A stretch of 37,391 bases of DNA, taken from positions 1 through 37,391 of the forward strand of contig JACDUA010000045.1 of assembly GCA_013519935.1 (NCBI GenBank), written 5' to 3'. Shown here in pieces: positions 23,407 through 31,203 of this stretch. Numbering within the stretch: the stretch's first letter is position 1; each line of letters starts with the position of its first letter. The position numbers and the translations under genes were made by a program. This DNA comes from Ectothiorhodospiraceae bacterium WFHF3C12 (lineage in GTDB: Bacteria; Pseudomonadota; Gammaproteobacteria; Nitrococcales; Nitrococcaceae). The notes beneath the pieces are model-generated. The model did not search any database, was not told the origin of the DNA, and saw only the letters and a program-made list of their open reading frames with translations.

Positions 23407-25385
23407 TTGCCGAGCTGGGACACTTCGCCGTCATTCTCGCTCTGCTGCTGGCTGTCGTGCAGGGCGTGGTTCCCCTGGTCGGCAGCCTCAGAGGCTACGT
23501 CAACTGGACCGCCGTGGCGCGGCCGGCGGCTACGGGACAGTTCGTGTTCCTGGCGATCGCCTTCGCTGCCCTGGCCCACGCTTTCCTCACGGATCAGTTC
23601 TCCGTCGCCTACGTGGCCCAGAACTCCAACTCCGCCCTGCCGCTGGCCTACAAGTTCGCCGCAATCTGGGGCGCCCACGAAGGCTCCCTGCTGCTGTGGG
23701 TCCTGATTCTGGCCGGCTGGACCGTGGCCGTGGCCGCGTTCAGCCGCAACCTGCCGGAGATCATGGTGGCCCGGGTCATCAGCGTCATGGGCCTGATCAG
23801 CATCGGCTTCCTGTCCTTCATCCTGTTCACCTCTAACCCGTTCGACCGGTTGATGCGTGCGCCGGCCGAGGGCCGCGATCTCAACCCGCTGTTACAGGAT
23901 CCCGGGCTGGTGATTCATCCGCCGCTGCTCTACATGGGCTACGTGGGCCTTTCCGTGGCCTTCGCGTTCGCCCTGGCGGCCCTGGCCGGCGGACGGCTGG
24001 ATTCCACCTGGGCGCGCTGGTCCCGCCCCTGGACCACCGTGGCCTGGATGTTCCTTACTCTGGGCATCTCCCTGGGCAGCTGGTGGGCCTACAACGAGCT
24101 CGGCTGGGGCGGCTGGTGGTTCTGGGACCCCGTGGAGAATGCCTCTCTCATGCCGTGGCTGGTGGCCACTGGGCTGATGCACTCCCTGGCGGTTACGGAG
24201 AAGCGGGGCACCTTCCGGAGCTGGACGGTGCTGCTGGCCATCCTGGCCTTCAGCCTCAGCCTGTTGGGTACCTTCCTGGTACGCTCCGGCGTACTGACTT
24301 CGGTACACGCCTTCGCCACCGATCCCACGCGCGGGCTCTACATCCTGGCCTTCCTCATCGTGGTGGTCGGTGGTTCCCTGGCCCTTTACGCCTGGCGCTC
24401 GCCGACCATTGCCTCGGGCACCCGGTTCGGTTTCCTGTCCCGGGAAAGCCTGTTACTGGGCAACAACCTGCTGCTGCTTGCCATTACCGCGGCGGTACTC
24501 CTGGGCACGCTCTACCCACTGTTCTACGACGCCATGGGCATGGGCAAGCTCTCGGTGGGCTTCCCCTGGTTCAATGCCATGTTCCTGCTGTTCGCCCCGC
24601 CGCTGGGCGTGCTGATGGGCATCGGCCCCATCACCCGCTGGCAGCACGACGATGCCCAGAGCCTGTGGCGGCGCCTGCGGCTGGCCTGCGGGATTGCCGT
24701 GCTGGCATTTCTCGCCTTCGCCCTCTATCACCACTCCGTGGACGGGCTGAAGGTGGCCCTGGGCATGGGGCTGGCGGTGTGGATCGCGGCGACCACCGTC
24801 GTCAGCCTGCGCAGCCGGGTGCGCGCCGGTACCGGCCTGGCCGGCAAATGGCGCATCCTGCGCCGGCAGAGCCGCAGCTATTACGGCATGCTGGTGGCCC
24901 ACCTCGGCATCGCGGTGTTCGCGGTCGGCGTGGCAGCGGTCTCCATCTGGGGCGAGGAACGGGACGTACGGCTCGGACCCGGCGACGAGGTTCAGGTCGG
25001 CGGCTACACCTTCCTGTTCCGGGAGGTGGCCAAGGTGGACGGCCCCAACTACCGCTCGGACATGGCCACGGTCACGGTGCTCAACGATGGCACGCCCATC
25101 GCCACGCTCAATCCCGAGAAGCGCCGTTACAACGCCAGCGGCCAGGTCATGACGGAATCCGGCGTGGACGTAGGCTTCACCCGCGATCTGTATGTCGCCC
25201 TGGGCGAGCCACTCGGTGACGGCTCCTGGAGCGTGCGCATCTACGACAAGCCCTTCGTGCGCTGGATCTGGGGCGGCTCTATCCTCATGGCCCTGGGCGG
25301 GCTCCTGGCGGTAAGCGACCGGCGTTACCGGGTGGCCAGATACAAGGCGAAGGCCGAGCAGGCCCTGCACGGAAAACCGGCATGA
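23403..25385 (+). CDS. ccmF: CcmF, cytochrome c heme lyase subunit, 660 aa
   Basis: Large inner-membrane protein with about 15 helices that takes heme from CcmE and, with CcmH/I, attaches it to CxxCH apocytochromes. The tryptophan-rich WWxxD motif is clear ([20 protein letters not shown], about residues 236-255), with conserved His ligands around it ([10 protein letters not shown] region, GLMHSLAV). Length matches the family. Overlaps ccmE and ccmG by four bases each. Required by the 31 predicted heme sites encoded upstream. Confidence 0.96.
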   Translation: MIAELGHFAVILALLLAVVQGVVPLVGSLRGYVNWTAVARPAATGQFVFLAIAFAALAHAFLTDQFSVAYVAQNSNSALPLAYKFAAIWGAHEGSLLLWVLILAGWTVAVAAFSRNLPEIMVARVISVMGLISIGFLSFILFTSNPFDRLMRAPAEGRDLNPLLQDPGLVIHPPLLYMGYVGLSVAFAFALAALAGGRLDSTWARWSRPWTTVAWMFLTLGISLGSWWAYNELGWGGWWFWDPVENASLMPWLVATGLMHSLAVTEKRGTFRSWTVLLAILAFSLSLLGTFLVRSGVLTSVHAFATDPTRGLYILAFLIVVVGGSLALYAWRSPTIASGTRFGFLSRESLLLGNNLLLLAITAAVLLGTLYPLFYDAMGMGKLSVGFPWFNAMFLLFAPPLGVLMGIGPITRWQHDDAQSLWRRLRLACGIAVLAFLAFALYHHSVDGLKVALGMGLAVWIAATTVVSLRSRVRAGTGLAGKWRILRRQSRSYYGMLVAHLGIAVFAVGVAAVSIWGEERDVRLGPGDEVQVGGYTFLFREVAKVDGPNYRSDMATVTVLNDGTPIATLNPEKRRYNASGQVMTESGVDVGFTRDLYVALGEPLGDGSWSVRIYDKPFVRWIWGGSILMALGGLLAVSDRRYRVARYKAKAEQALHGKPA

Positions 25386-25918
25386 TCCGCTACCTCCTCC
25401 CTCTCGGCATCTTCCTGGTGCTGGCGGTATTTTTTGCCGTCGGCCTGCAGCGAGACCCCAGCGAGATCCCGTCGCCGCTCGTAGGCAAACCGGCACCGGA
25501 GTTCCAGCTTCCCCGGCTGCACCAGCCCGAGCGCGCCATCGACAATGCCGCTCTCGAGGGCGAGGTCAGCGTGGTCAATGTCTGGGCAAGCTGGTGCGTG
25601 GGCTGCCGGGAGGAGCACGAGGTGGTCAAGGCCCTGGCCAACTCCGGCGCGGCGCCGGTCTACGGCCTCAACTACAAGGATGCGCGCGAGGACGCCCTGC
25701 GATGGTTAAGCCATTTCGGCGACCCCTACACGGCCATTGCCGTGGATCGGGACGGCGACGTGGGCATCGACTGGGGCGTCTACGGCGTACCCGAAACCTT
25801 CATCCTCGACGCCGATGGCGTCATCCGCTACAAGCACATCGGTCCCATGAGCGAGACCGATCTGCGGGAGAAGATCCTGCCCGTGATCCGCGAGCTGAAG
25901 ACGGAGGCCCGGTCATGA
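25382..25918 (+). CDS. ccmG: CcmG/DsbE thiol:disulfide interchange protein, 178 aa
   Basis: Periplasmic membrane-anchored thioredoxin that keeps CcmH and apocytochrome cysteines reduced for heme ligation. Anchor helix (about residues 4-21), active site WASWCVGCREEHE (Cys72/Cys75), and the family's GVYGVPETFILD cis-Pro segment. Overlaps ccmF and ccmH. Separate from the TlpA-like protein at 2573, which has WCGPC. Confidence 0.95.
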   Translation: MIRYLLPLGIFLVLAVFFAVGLQRDPSEIPSPLVGKPAPEFQLPRLHQPERAIDNAALEGEVSVVNVWASWCVGCREEHEVVKALANSGAAPVYGLNYKDAREDALRWLSHFGDPYTAIAVDRDGDVGIDWGVYGVPETFILDADGVIRYKHIGPMSETDLREKILPVIRELKTEARS

Positions 25919-26388
25919 TCCGCGCGTTGCTGCTCGCGTTGATGCTTCTCGGGACGGCCATGCCGGTCGCGGCCCTCACCATGGACAGCTACGAGTTCGA
26001 ATCCGAGGCCGAGCGCGAGCGCTTCCGCGAGCTGCTGGCCGAGCTGCGCTGCCTTGTCTGCCAGAACGAGTCCCTGGCGGACAGCCAGGCGGACCTCGCC
26101 GGTGACCTGCGGGAGCAGGTCTACGAGCAGATGCAGCAGGGCAAGACCAACGGGGAAATCACCGAGTACCTGGTGGCGCGCTACGGCGACTTCGTGCGCT
26201 ACCGGCCGCCGGTGACGCCGGGGACCTACCTGCTGTGGTTCGGCCCACCCGTGATTCTCCTGCTGGGCTTGTTCTTCGCCGTGCGCCTGCTGCGAGGACG
26301 CACGGGCCAGGAACAGCAACTGAATGAGGCGCAACGCCGCCGGGCCGCGGAATTGCTGGACGAGGACGACCGGGGAGACGGCCACTGA
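25915..26388 (+). CDS. ccmH: CcmH, apocytochrome-reducing subunit, 157 aa
   Basis: Periplasmic-facing subunit of the heme ligation complex. Signal (residues 1-20), the defining LRCLVCQN motif (Cys46/Cys49), a helical bundle domain, then a C-terminal membrane helix (about residues 103-122) and a charged tail. It lacks the TPR domain fused in E. coli CcmH, which is encoded by the next gene. ATG overlaps ccmG; stop and next start share one base (TGATG). Confidence 0.95.
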   Translation: MIRALLLALMLLGTAMPVAALTMDSYEFESEAERERFRELLAELRCLVCQNESLADSQADLAGDLREQVYEQMQQGKTNGEITEYLVARYGDFVRYRPPVTPGTYLLWFGPPVILLLGLFFAVRLLRGRTGQEQQLNEAQRRRAAELLDEDDRGDGH

Positions 26389-27599
26389 TGGTCCTGTTCT
26401 ATGTCACCGCCGCCGCCATGCTACTGCTGGCGCTGCTCTTCGTCGTCCTGCCCCTGATCGGCCGCCGGCGCAGCAGCGAGGCCGACGACGCCGCACTGAA
26501 CGTGGCCCTGTCCCGGGACCGGCTGGCCGAGCTCAAGGCCGAGCGCACCGAGGGGCTGATCGCGGATGGCGACTACGAGGCCGCCCGGCAGGAGCTCGAG
26601 GCCCGGGTGCTGCGGGAGAGCGAGGCCGGCACCGGCACGCGGGGCCAGGGGCCGCGGTGGGTCGCCGCCGCCGCGTTGATCGTGGTGCCGCTGCTGGCCT
26701 TCGGCCTGTATATCCAGCTGGGCACCCCCACACTCATAGACCCACCGGAGCAGCGCGTGGCAGGCGGCGACGCCGAGCGCGGCCGGCAGATCCTTGAAGA
26801 TCGGGTCGAACGGCTGCGCTCCCGGCTTGAGGATCAACCCGAGGACGTGGAGGCCTGGTCCCAGCTGGGCCGCTACTATGCCCTGCTGCGCGACTGGCCC
26901 CAGGCCCGCCAGGCCTTTGGCCGCGCCACCGAGCTCGCCGGCGAATCCCGGCCGGACCTGATGGTGGACTATGCGGAGATGCTGGTAGCCACCAGTGGCG
27001 ACAGCTTAGGTCCCGAAGCCCGCAGCATCCTGGACCGGGCGCTTGAGCTGGACCCGGAGAACGAAAAGGGCCGCTGGCTGCTGGGCCTGGCCCGGTTCCA
27101 GGATGAGGACTACGCGGGCGCCGCCGATGTCTGGCAGGGACTGTTACGGGAGCTGCCGCCCGACTCGCGCCGTGCCGGGCTTCTGGACCAGTACCTGCAG
27201 CTGGCCCGCAACCGCGCCGGAATGGCTGCAACCGGCGACACACAGCCGGCATCCGATGCCGGCGTCACGGCCCGCGTGGCCGTTGCCCCGAACCTGCGCG
27301 AGCGTATTGCACCACAGGACACGCTGTTCGTTTTCGCCCGGGCGCCCAGCGGTCCGCCGATGCCCATCGCCGCGGTGCGCCACGCCGCCGGCGACCTGCC
27401 GCTGGAGATCCGGCTGACCGATGCCGACGCGATGACGGGCAACCGCAAGATCTCGGACTTCGACACCGTGGAGCTGGTGGCCCGGGTTACCAAGGGCGGC
27501 GGCCCGCGGGCCCGCCCGGGCGATCTCGAAGGCACGGCGAAGGCCTCCCCCGGCGCCGAGGGCGCCGTGGACCTGCGTATCGACCGGGTGATCGAATAA
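26388..27599 (+). CDS. ccmI: CcmI, TPR apocytochrome chaperone, 403 aa
   Basis: Membrane protein that binds the C-terminus of unfolded apocytochromes and delivers them to CcmF/H. Two N-terminal helices (about residues 4-24 and 90-107) flank a cytoplasmic loop. A periplasmic TPR domain follows (about 140-290; VEAWSQLGRYYALLRDW, QARQAFGRATELAG, NEKGRWLLGLARFQDEDY), then a C-terminal beta-rich domain with LRERIAPQDTLFVFARAP as in the CcmI/CycH family. Last gene of the ccm operon. Confidence 0.94.
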   Translation: MVLFYVTAAAMLLLALLFVVLPLIGRRRSSEADDAALNVALSRDRLAELKAERTEGLIADGDYEAARQELEARVLRESEAGTGTRGQGPRWVAAAALIVVPLLAFGLYIQLGTPTLIDPPEQRVAGGDAERGRQILEDRVERLRSRLEDQPEDVEAWSQLGRYYALLRDWPQARQAFGRATELAGESRPDLMVDYAEMLVATSGDSLGPEARSILDRALELDPENEKGRWLLGLARFQDEDYAGAADVWQGLLRELPPDSRRAGLLDQYLQLARNRAGMAATGDTQPASDAGVTARVAVAPNLRERIAPQDTLFVFARAPSGPPMPIAAVRHAAGDLPLEIRLTDADAMTGNRKISDFDTVELVARVTKGGGPRARPGDLEGTAKASPGAEGAVDLRIDRVIE

Positions 27600-27607
27600 A
27601 TCCGAGC

Positions 27608-27869
27608 TTCACCTGAAGGCGCGAAGGCGCCAGACAGATGCCTTGGCAGAGATAGCCCCATGGCCGCGAACCGATGACCACCCGTCGCCGCGAGGACGCG
27701 CCTCCCACGGGCGCGATGGCGCAGCGCCCCCCGGACCGCCGCCCCCAGGTGGAGACCGCCTTGGCTGTATAGGAGGGCCGCAGGGCGCGATCGGCCAGAT
27801 CGCCGAATCGGGTCAATTGCGCCTTGCGGTGTTCCTCCGGAGCTCCGCGTCTCTGCGCCTTTGCGTGAG
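27608..27869. repeat. Composite intergenic repeat island with REP-like units
   Basis: Imperfect inverted ends (27608-27630 and 27847-27869; 16 of 23 positions match) built on AAGGCGC-type repeats flank several REP-like units. There is a degenerate plus copy at 27654-27673 (CATGGCCGCGAACCG), a minus copy at 27683-27708 (CGCCGCGAGGACGCGCCTCC) and a decayed plus copy near 27767-27795. It fills the space between the convergent ccmI and pldA genes; no gene or clear terminator is seen in it. Confidence 0.55.
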
Positions 27870-27873
27870 GCAA

Positions 27874-28770
27874 CTACAGCCAGTCGTGCAGCATGATCCC
27901 CAGGCTCACCCGGGTCGCGGAGTGGTTGTAATCGATCAGGGATTCCCCATAGCCGCTGAAAACCTGGAGGTAGCCCCGGAGCTGGCCGGCCAGGGGGAAG
28001 CTGTAGCCGAGCTCCACGGCGCCTCGATTGCTCGCCGTGTCCAGGTTGTTCCGCAATAGTGCCGAGACGGTATGGCCTCCCCGGGGATAGACCAATACCA
28101 GGTCGCCGTAGCCCATGTACTCATGGATGTCCGGGTTGTCGTCGCGACTATCCTTCTCCGGCAGGCGGTACCACGGCCTGAGGCTCACCGCCACCCGGCC
28201 CACCTCGAAGATGAGGTCGACATAGACGCGGTCCCAGCTCCTTGACAGCGGCTCCTGCCTGCCATTCGACTCGTGCTGATAGCCGATGCGCAGTACCCGG
28301 GCCTCGAAGAGCCCCGCGGGCTCACCCGCGAAAAGGTAGTCGAACCAGATCTCCGGCGAGTAATTGGTCTCCCGGAACGGCCTGGAGGCACCGCCGTTGT
28401 ACGCCTGGAACAGGGAAAGCTGGGTGTAGCCGAAAGACACACTGGTGCGCTCATTGACGATATCCGGCCAGAGATTGACCCGGATGCTGAACTGGAACTT
28501 CACCTCCGCGTCCTGGAACCGGCTACTGCCGCTGAGCCCGGCGGTGGAGGGAGAGTCATTGATGTCGGTGACGTAGCTCGCCGGCAACACGTAATTCTGC
28601 TTGAATGCCTGGAATACGTAGGGCTCGTCGCGGGTGGCCCGTTGCCACAGGATACGTTCCTTGACCGGATCCGAGCCCGCCTCGCTGTCTCCTTCCTGTT
28701 CCTGCGCCTGTGCGGGAAAGGCCGCCAATGCGACCAGCAGCGTCCATGTCCAGGTGCGGGCCGCTTTCAT
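27874..28770 (-). CDS. pldA: Outer-membrane phospholipase A (OMPLA/PldA), 298 aa
   Basis: Outer-membrane calcium-dependent phospholipase A1/A2 that destroys phospholipid mislocalised to the outer leaflet. Signal peptide (residues 1-22, FPAQAQ), a disordered acidic stretch, and a barrel with the catalytic HESNG segment (His166, Ser168) aligning with E. coli His142/Ser144. The C-terminus SGYGESLIDYN...TRVSLGIMLHDWL is very close to E. coli PldA. The third triad position, Asn156 in the E. coli motif SWNR, is Asp180 here (SRSWDRVYV). The ATG at 28770 has a good GGGAGG ribosome-binding site; longer in-frame starts lack one. Monocistronic and divergent from the attenuator/EamA unit. Confidence 0.93.
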   Translation of the reverse strand: MKAARTWTWTLLVALAAFPAQAQEQEGDSEAGSDPVKERILWQRATRDEPYVFQAFKQNYVLPASYVTDINDSPSTAGLSGSSRFQDAEVKFQFSIRVNLWPDIVNERTSVSFGYTQLSLFQAYNGGASRPFRETNYSPEIWFDYLFAGEPAGLFEARVLRIGYQHESNGRQEPLSRSWDRVYVDLIFEVGRVAVSLRPWYRLPEKDSRDDNPDIHEYMGYGDLVLVYPRGGHTVSALLRNNLDTASNRGAVELGYSFPLAGQLRGYLQVFSGYGESLIDYNHSATRVSLGIMLHDWL

Positions 28771-28881
28771 GCAATCCTCCCGATTGGTTCCGTCCGCGCT
28801 AGTGTCCCTTAACAGCGCTTCCCAGCCAATCTGCGCACAGCGGTGGCTGCTGAACCGCTGCCAGGACACACCAGGTGGCAA

Positions 28882-28911
28882 CCGACACCCTTGCCCGGTC
28901 CCGAGGATACT
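28882..28911 (+). promoter_or_regulatory. Candidate promoter of the attenuated EamA transcript
   Basis: CCGACA (28882-28887) and GATACT (28906-28911) are 18 bases apart and match the sigma-70 hexamers at 4 of 6 positions each. A start near 28918 would place the short Trp-containing reading frame at the head of the transcript. This is a modest match, supported mainly by position. Confidence 0.35.
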
Positions 28912-28926
28912 GTCATTCTGATCTGC

Positions 28927-29022
28927 ATGATGCCGGAGCGGATGCGCGGATACTATCGACTGATCGAGCCGCGACTGTGGTGGTGCCTTCCAACCATCGC
29001 GGCCATGCGTCGTCGTCCCTGA
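28927..29022 (+). CDS. Candidate Trp leader peptide, 31 aa (26 aa from the inner ATG)
   Basis: Short reading frame with tandem Trp codons TGGTGG at 28978-28983 (peptide ...EPRLWWCLPTIAA...), ending in TGA at 29020. Starts available are ATGs at 28927, 28930 and 28942; the last has GGAG closely upstream. Both Trp codons lie inside a hairpin that overlaps an antiterminator arm, the geometry of trpL. As in enterobacterial trpL, the antiterminator arm begins about 14 bases after the second Trp codon. The product itself is expected to have no function beyond timing the ribosome. Confidence 0.7.
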   Translation: MMPERMRGYYRLIEPRLWWCLPTIAAMRRRP

Positions 29023-29077
29023 ACCGGCAGGACAACACGCTTAACCAACGGCCGCGACCCCGCGGCCGTTTTCGTTT
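28968..29077 (+). promoter_or_regulatory. Tryptophan-type transcription attenuator
   Basis: Three competing pairings are visible. 1:2: GCCGCGA (28968-28974) with TCGCGGC (28997-29003), extended by the Trp codons TGGTGG (28978-28983) against CCAACCA (28990-28996). 2:3 (antiterminator): TCGCGGCC (28997-29004) with GGCCGCGA (29050-29057). 3:4 (terminator): AACGGCCGCG with CGCGGCCGTT, then TTCGTTT. A ribosome stalled at the Trp codons would cover arm 1, free arm 2 and let transcription proceed into the EamA gene; with charged tRNA-Trp the terminator forms. Inferred from sequence only. Confidence 0.72.
29047..29077 (+). terminator. Intrinsic terminator of the attenuator
   Basis: AACGGCCGCG (29047-29056) and CGCGGCCGTT (29061-29070) form a perfect 10-bp stem with a 4-base loop, followed by TTCGTTT. 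It stands 60 bases before the EamA start and downstream of the Trp-codon leader, not after a normal gene. It therefore acts conditionally. Confidence 0.85.
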
Positions 29078-29136
29078 GACCCCCTGCATTACCCACGCCG
29101 CGGGCGTCGCCGCCGCAACCCGGGAGGAACGGGCCC

Positions 29137-30084
29137 ATGGAGGATCGACGGCCATACGGCGCCGGACTGGCCCTGGTGGCGGCAGGGGTTGCCCTGCTCT
29201 CGCTCAAGGGCATCGTCATCAAGCTCAGCTACGCCCTGGACATAGACGCGGTATCGCTGCTGCTGCTGCGTCTGGGCATCGCCCTGCCCGTGTATCTGGT
29301 GGTGGCGCGCTTTGCCGGCGCCGGCGGCGAGCCGCTCAGCCGGCGCCAGTGGCTGGGCGTGGCCGGCTGTGGCCTGCTCGGCGCCTACTTGGCCAGCATC
29401 CTCGACTTCTGGGCGCTGCAGTACATCACGGCGAGCCTGGAACGGCTGGTGCTATATGCCTACCCGACCCTGGTCCTGCTTTTCAGCCGCATCCTCTTCG
29501 GCCGGCGCATCCGGCGGTCGGACCTGGCGGCGCTGGCGCTGGCGTACAGTGGTCTGGCACTGGTCTTCGTCCAGGATGCCCGGCTCTACGACCTGGAGGC
29601 CACGGCGGTCGGCACCGCCTTGGTGCTGGCCAGCGCGGCGGCCTATGCGCTGTTCCTCGTCGGCAGCGGCGAGCTGATTCCCAAGCTCGGCTCGGTCCGT
29701 TTCACCGCCTACGCCATGATCGCGGCCGCGGCCGGCATCGGCGTGCATTTCGCGCTGGCCCGGCCCACGGCCATCGCCACGCTTCCGGCAGAGGGCTTCG
29801 CCCTGGCCGGCTTTCTGGCCGTGGCCTGCACCCTCGCTCCATCGTTCCTGATGTCCGCGGGATTGGGACGGGTTGGCGCCGCGAACGCCGCCATGGTAGG
29901 CATGATCGGACCGCCGGTGACCATTGCCGCCGCTCACTTCGTTCTGGGCGAGGCCGTGACGTGGCGCCACGGCGTGGGCACCGTGCTCATCATCGCCGGC
30001 GTGCTGGGCGTCACCCTGCGCGGAAGGCGGCGCGCGGCAGAGACCGCGGCCGCGCCGAGGGAGCGCGCGGCGGAGCCGGAATGA
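29137..30084 (+). CDS. EamA/DMT-family transporter, 315 aa
   Basis: Inner-membrane permease of the drug/metabolite transporter superfamily with about ten helices arranged as two EamA repeats (about residues 8-140 and 155-290). Repeat two contains SAGLGRVGAANAAMVGMIGPPVTIAAA and ends with an Arg/Ala-rich cytoplasmic tail. Members move amino acids, nucleotide sugars or other metabolites; the E. coli aromatic exporter YddG belongs to the same superfamily. The upstream Trp-type attenuator points to tryptophan or a related compound as substrate. Induction on Trp starvation would fit uptake better than export. Start ATG has GGGAGGAA upstream. Convergent with the HNH gene, 13 bases apart. Confidence 0.88.
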   Translation: MEDRRPYGAGLALVAAGVALLSLKGIVIKLSYALDIDAVSLLLLRLGIALPVYLVVARFAGAGGEPLSRRQWLGVAGCGLLGAYLASILDFWALQYITASLERLVLYAYPTLVLLFSRILFGRRIRRSDLAALALAYSGLALVFVQDARLYDLEATAVGTALVLASAAAYALFLVGSGELIPKLGSVRFTAYAMIAAAAGIGVHFALARPTAIATLPAEGFALAGFLAVACTLAPSFLMSAGLGRVGAANAAMVGMIGPPVTIAAAHFVLGEAVTWRHGVGTVLIIAGVLGVTLRGRRRAAETAAAPRERAAEPE

Positions 30085-30097
30085 GCACGGGTCCGCG

Positions 30098-30694
30098 TCA
30101 GCGCCGGCCCAGCCTGCCGTGCAGCGGGCTGCGGCGGGGAAAATGCGCGCGCAGGAAGGCCATCTGGTCGGCGAGGATGCGCCGGCCCTGCAGGTAGACG
30201 TATTCCGCGTGGGTGGGCGTGAACGGCACCGCCAGCAGCTCCATGCCGGCCTGCTCCGGGGTGCGGTTGCCCTTGTGGTTGTTGCAGCGCTTGCAGGCGG
30301 TGACCACATTGGCCCATACATCATGACCGCCCCGGCTGATCGGGCGGATATGGTCCCGGGAGAGCTCGGAGACGCGATGCCGGGCCCCGCAGTACATGCA
30401 GATGTGATCGTCGCGGCGAAACAGGGCCATGTTGTTCAGCGGCGGGATATAACCCGGCCGGCCCTTGAGCGAAGCCTGCAGGCTACCCTCGGTGGCGACT
30501 ATGGAATTGACGTCGATGGCGCTGCGCCGGCCCGTTAGGGCGTTGTAGCCGCCGTGCACCCGATACAGCAGCTTGCCGCATGTGTAGACCACCTGCTCGA
30601 GATAATAGAGCCGGACGGCGTCCTGATAGGTGATCCACTCCAGCGGCATGCCGGAGATGTCGGTTCGCAGAATGTGATGGTCAGCGGTCAGCAC
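30098..30694 (-). CDS. HNH endonuclease family protein, 198 aa
   Basis: HNH nuclease fold protein of a chromosomally common bacterial type. The C-terminal half (about residues 95-145) has a zinc pair CMYCG (Cys99/Cys102), the HNH core SRDHIRPISRGGHDVWANVV (catalytic Asp-His at 114-115), and the second zinc pair ACKRCNNHKGN (Cys134/Cys137). The N-terminal half (ISGMPLEWITYQDAVRLYY) is typical of the subgroup often annotated simply as HNH endonuclease. I chose the GTG at 30694 with GGGAG seven bases upstream; an ATG at 30754 would add 20 residues that look non-coding. No restriction, toxin or defence neighbour is present, so its role is unclear. Confidence 0.85.
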   Translation of the reverse strand: MLTADHHILRTDISGMPLEWITYQDAVRLYYLEQVVYTCGKLLYRVHGGYNALTGRRSAIDVNSIVATEGSLQASLKGRPGYIPPLNNMALFRRDDHICMYCGARHRVSELSRDHIRPISRGGHDVWANVVTACKRCNNHKGNRTPEQAGMELLAVPFTPTHAEYVYLQGRRILADQMAFLRAHFPRRSPLHGRLGRR

Positions 30695-30897
30695 GGGAAA
30701 ACTCCCACTCGTTGCGCCGCGCATCCGCATCGGCCGCGGCCCACCGGAAACCACGCCGGGACTGAGCCGGCCACGATTTCCTCGATGGATTTATTCCATA
30801 GAAACAGCCTACAACGCAACTCTTACACCCCGCTGACGGCAACGCGGCGGGTCGGTGCCGCGAAGGACCGCTCCGTTGGCCCGCGGATCGGCCTTGA

Positions 30898-30928
30898 TTG
30901 AGGTCAGGGATGGATGCGTGGTTATACT
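30898..30928 (+). promoter_or_regulatory. Candidate promoter for the pnt operon
   Basis: TTGAGG (30898-30903) and TATACT (30923-30928) at 19-base spacing. The -10 is good, the -35 partial and the spacing slightly long. It would give pntAA a leader of about 270 bases, which contains the hairpin at 31054-31089 and no convincing gene. Confidence 0.4.
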
Positions 30929-31053
30929 ATGCGGCCCTGGCTGCGTCCGACACCGCAGCCGAACGCCAACATGCGGGGTTTCACGGGTATTCTGCGCGGA
31001 CATTCGGCGGCCGGTTGCAGTTCGACCGGGTCGCCGGCGAAGCCAGCTCCACG

Positions 31054-31089
31054 CTTTAAGGGCCGGCGCAGGCGCCCCATACCTTAAAG
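31054..31089 (+). promoter_or_regulatory. Bipartite hairpin/operator-like palindrome in pnt leader
   Basis: CTTTAAGG (31054-31061) and CCTTAAAG (31082-31089) are perfect inverted 8-mers enclosing a second stem GGCGC-AG-GCGCC (31065-31076). It stands 115 bases before pntAA. No T-run follows, so it is not a standard terminator. It could be a repressor site in DNA or a structure in the leader RNA. Confidence 0.5.
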
Positions 31090-31203
31090 GGATGTCACAG
31101 GGGGCGCGGACGCGGGCTATGTACATCCCCCGTCCGGGTATGCAATGACATTCCCGGTAAAGCCGCCCCGCAAAGACGACCGTTCGAAACGGGAGAACAA
31201 ACC

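Noticed and set aside
30098-30694. HNH gene as part of a defence, retron or toxin system
   Set aside because: Neighbours are an EamA transporter and pnt genes, with no reverse transcriptase, methylase, helicase or immunity-like gene. The sequence matches a common stand-alone HNH type.
30929-31083. Small reading frame in the pnt leader
   Set aside because: Open but without a ribosome-binding site, motif or supportive composition; it also reads through the palindrome. Not strong enough to call.
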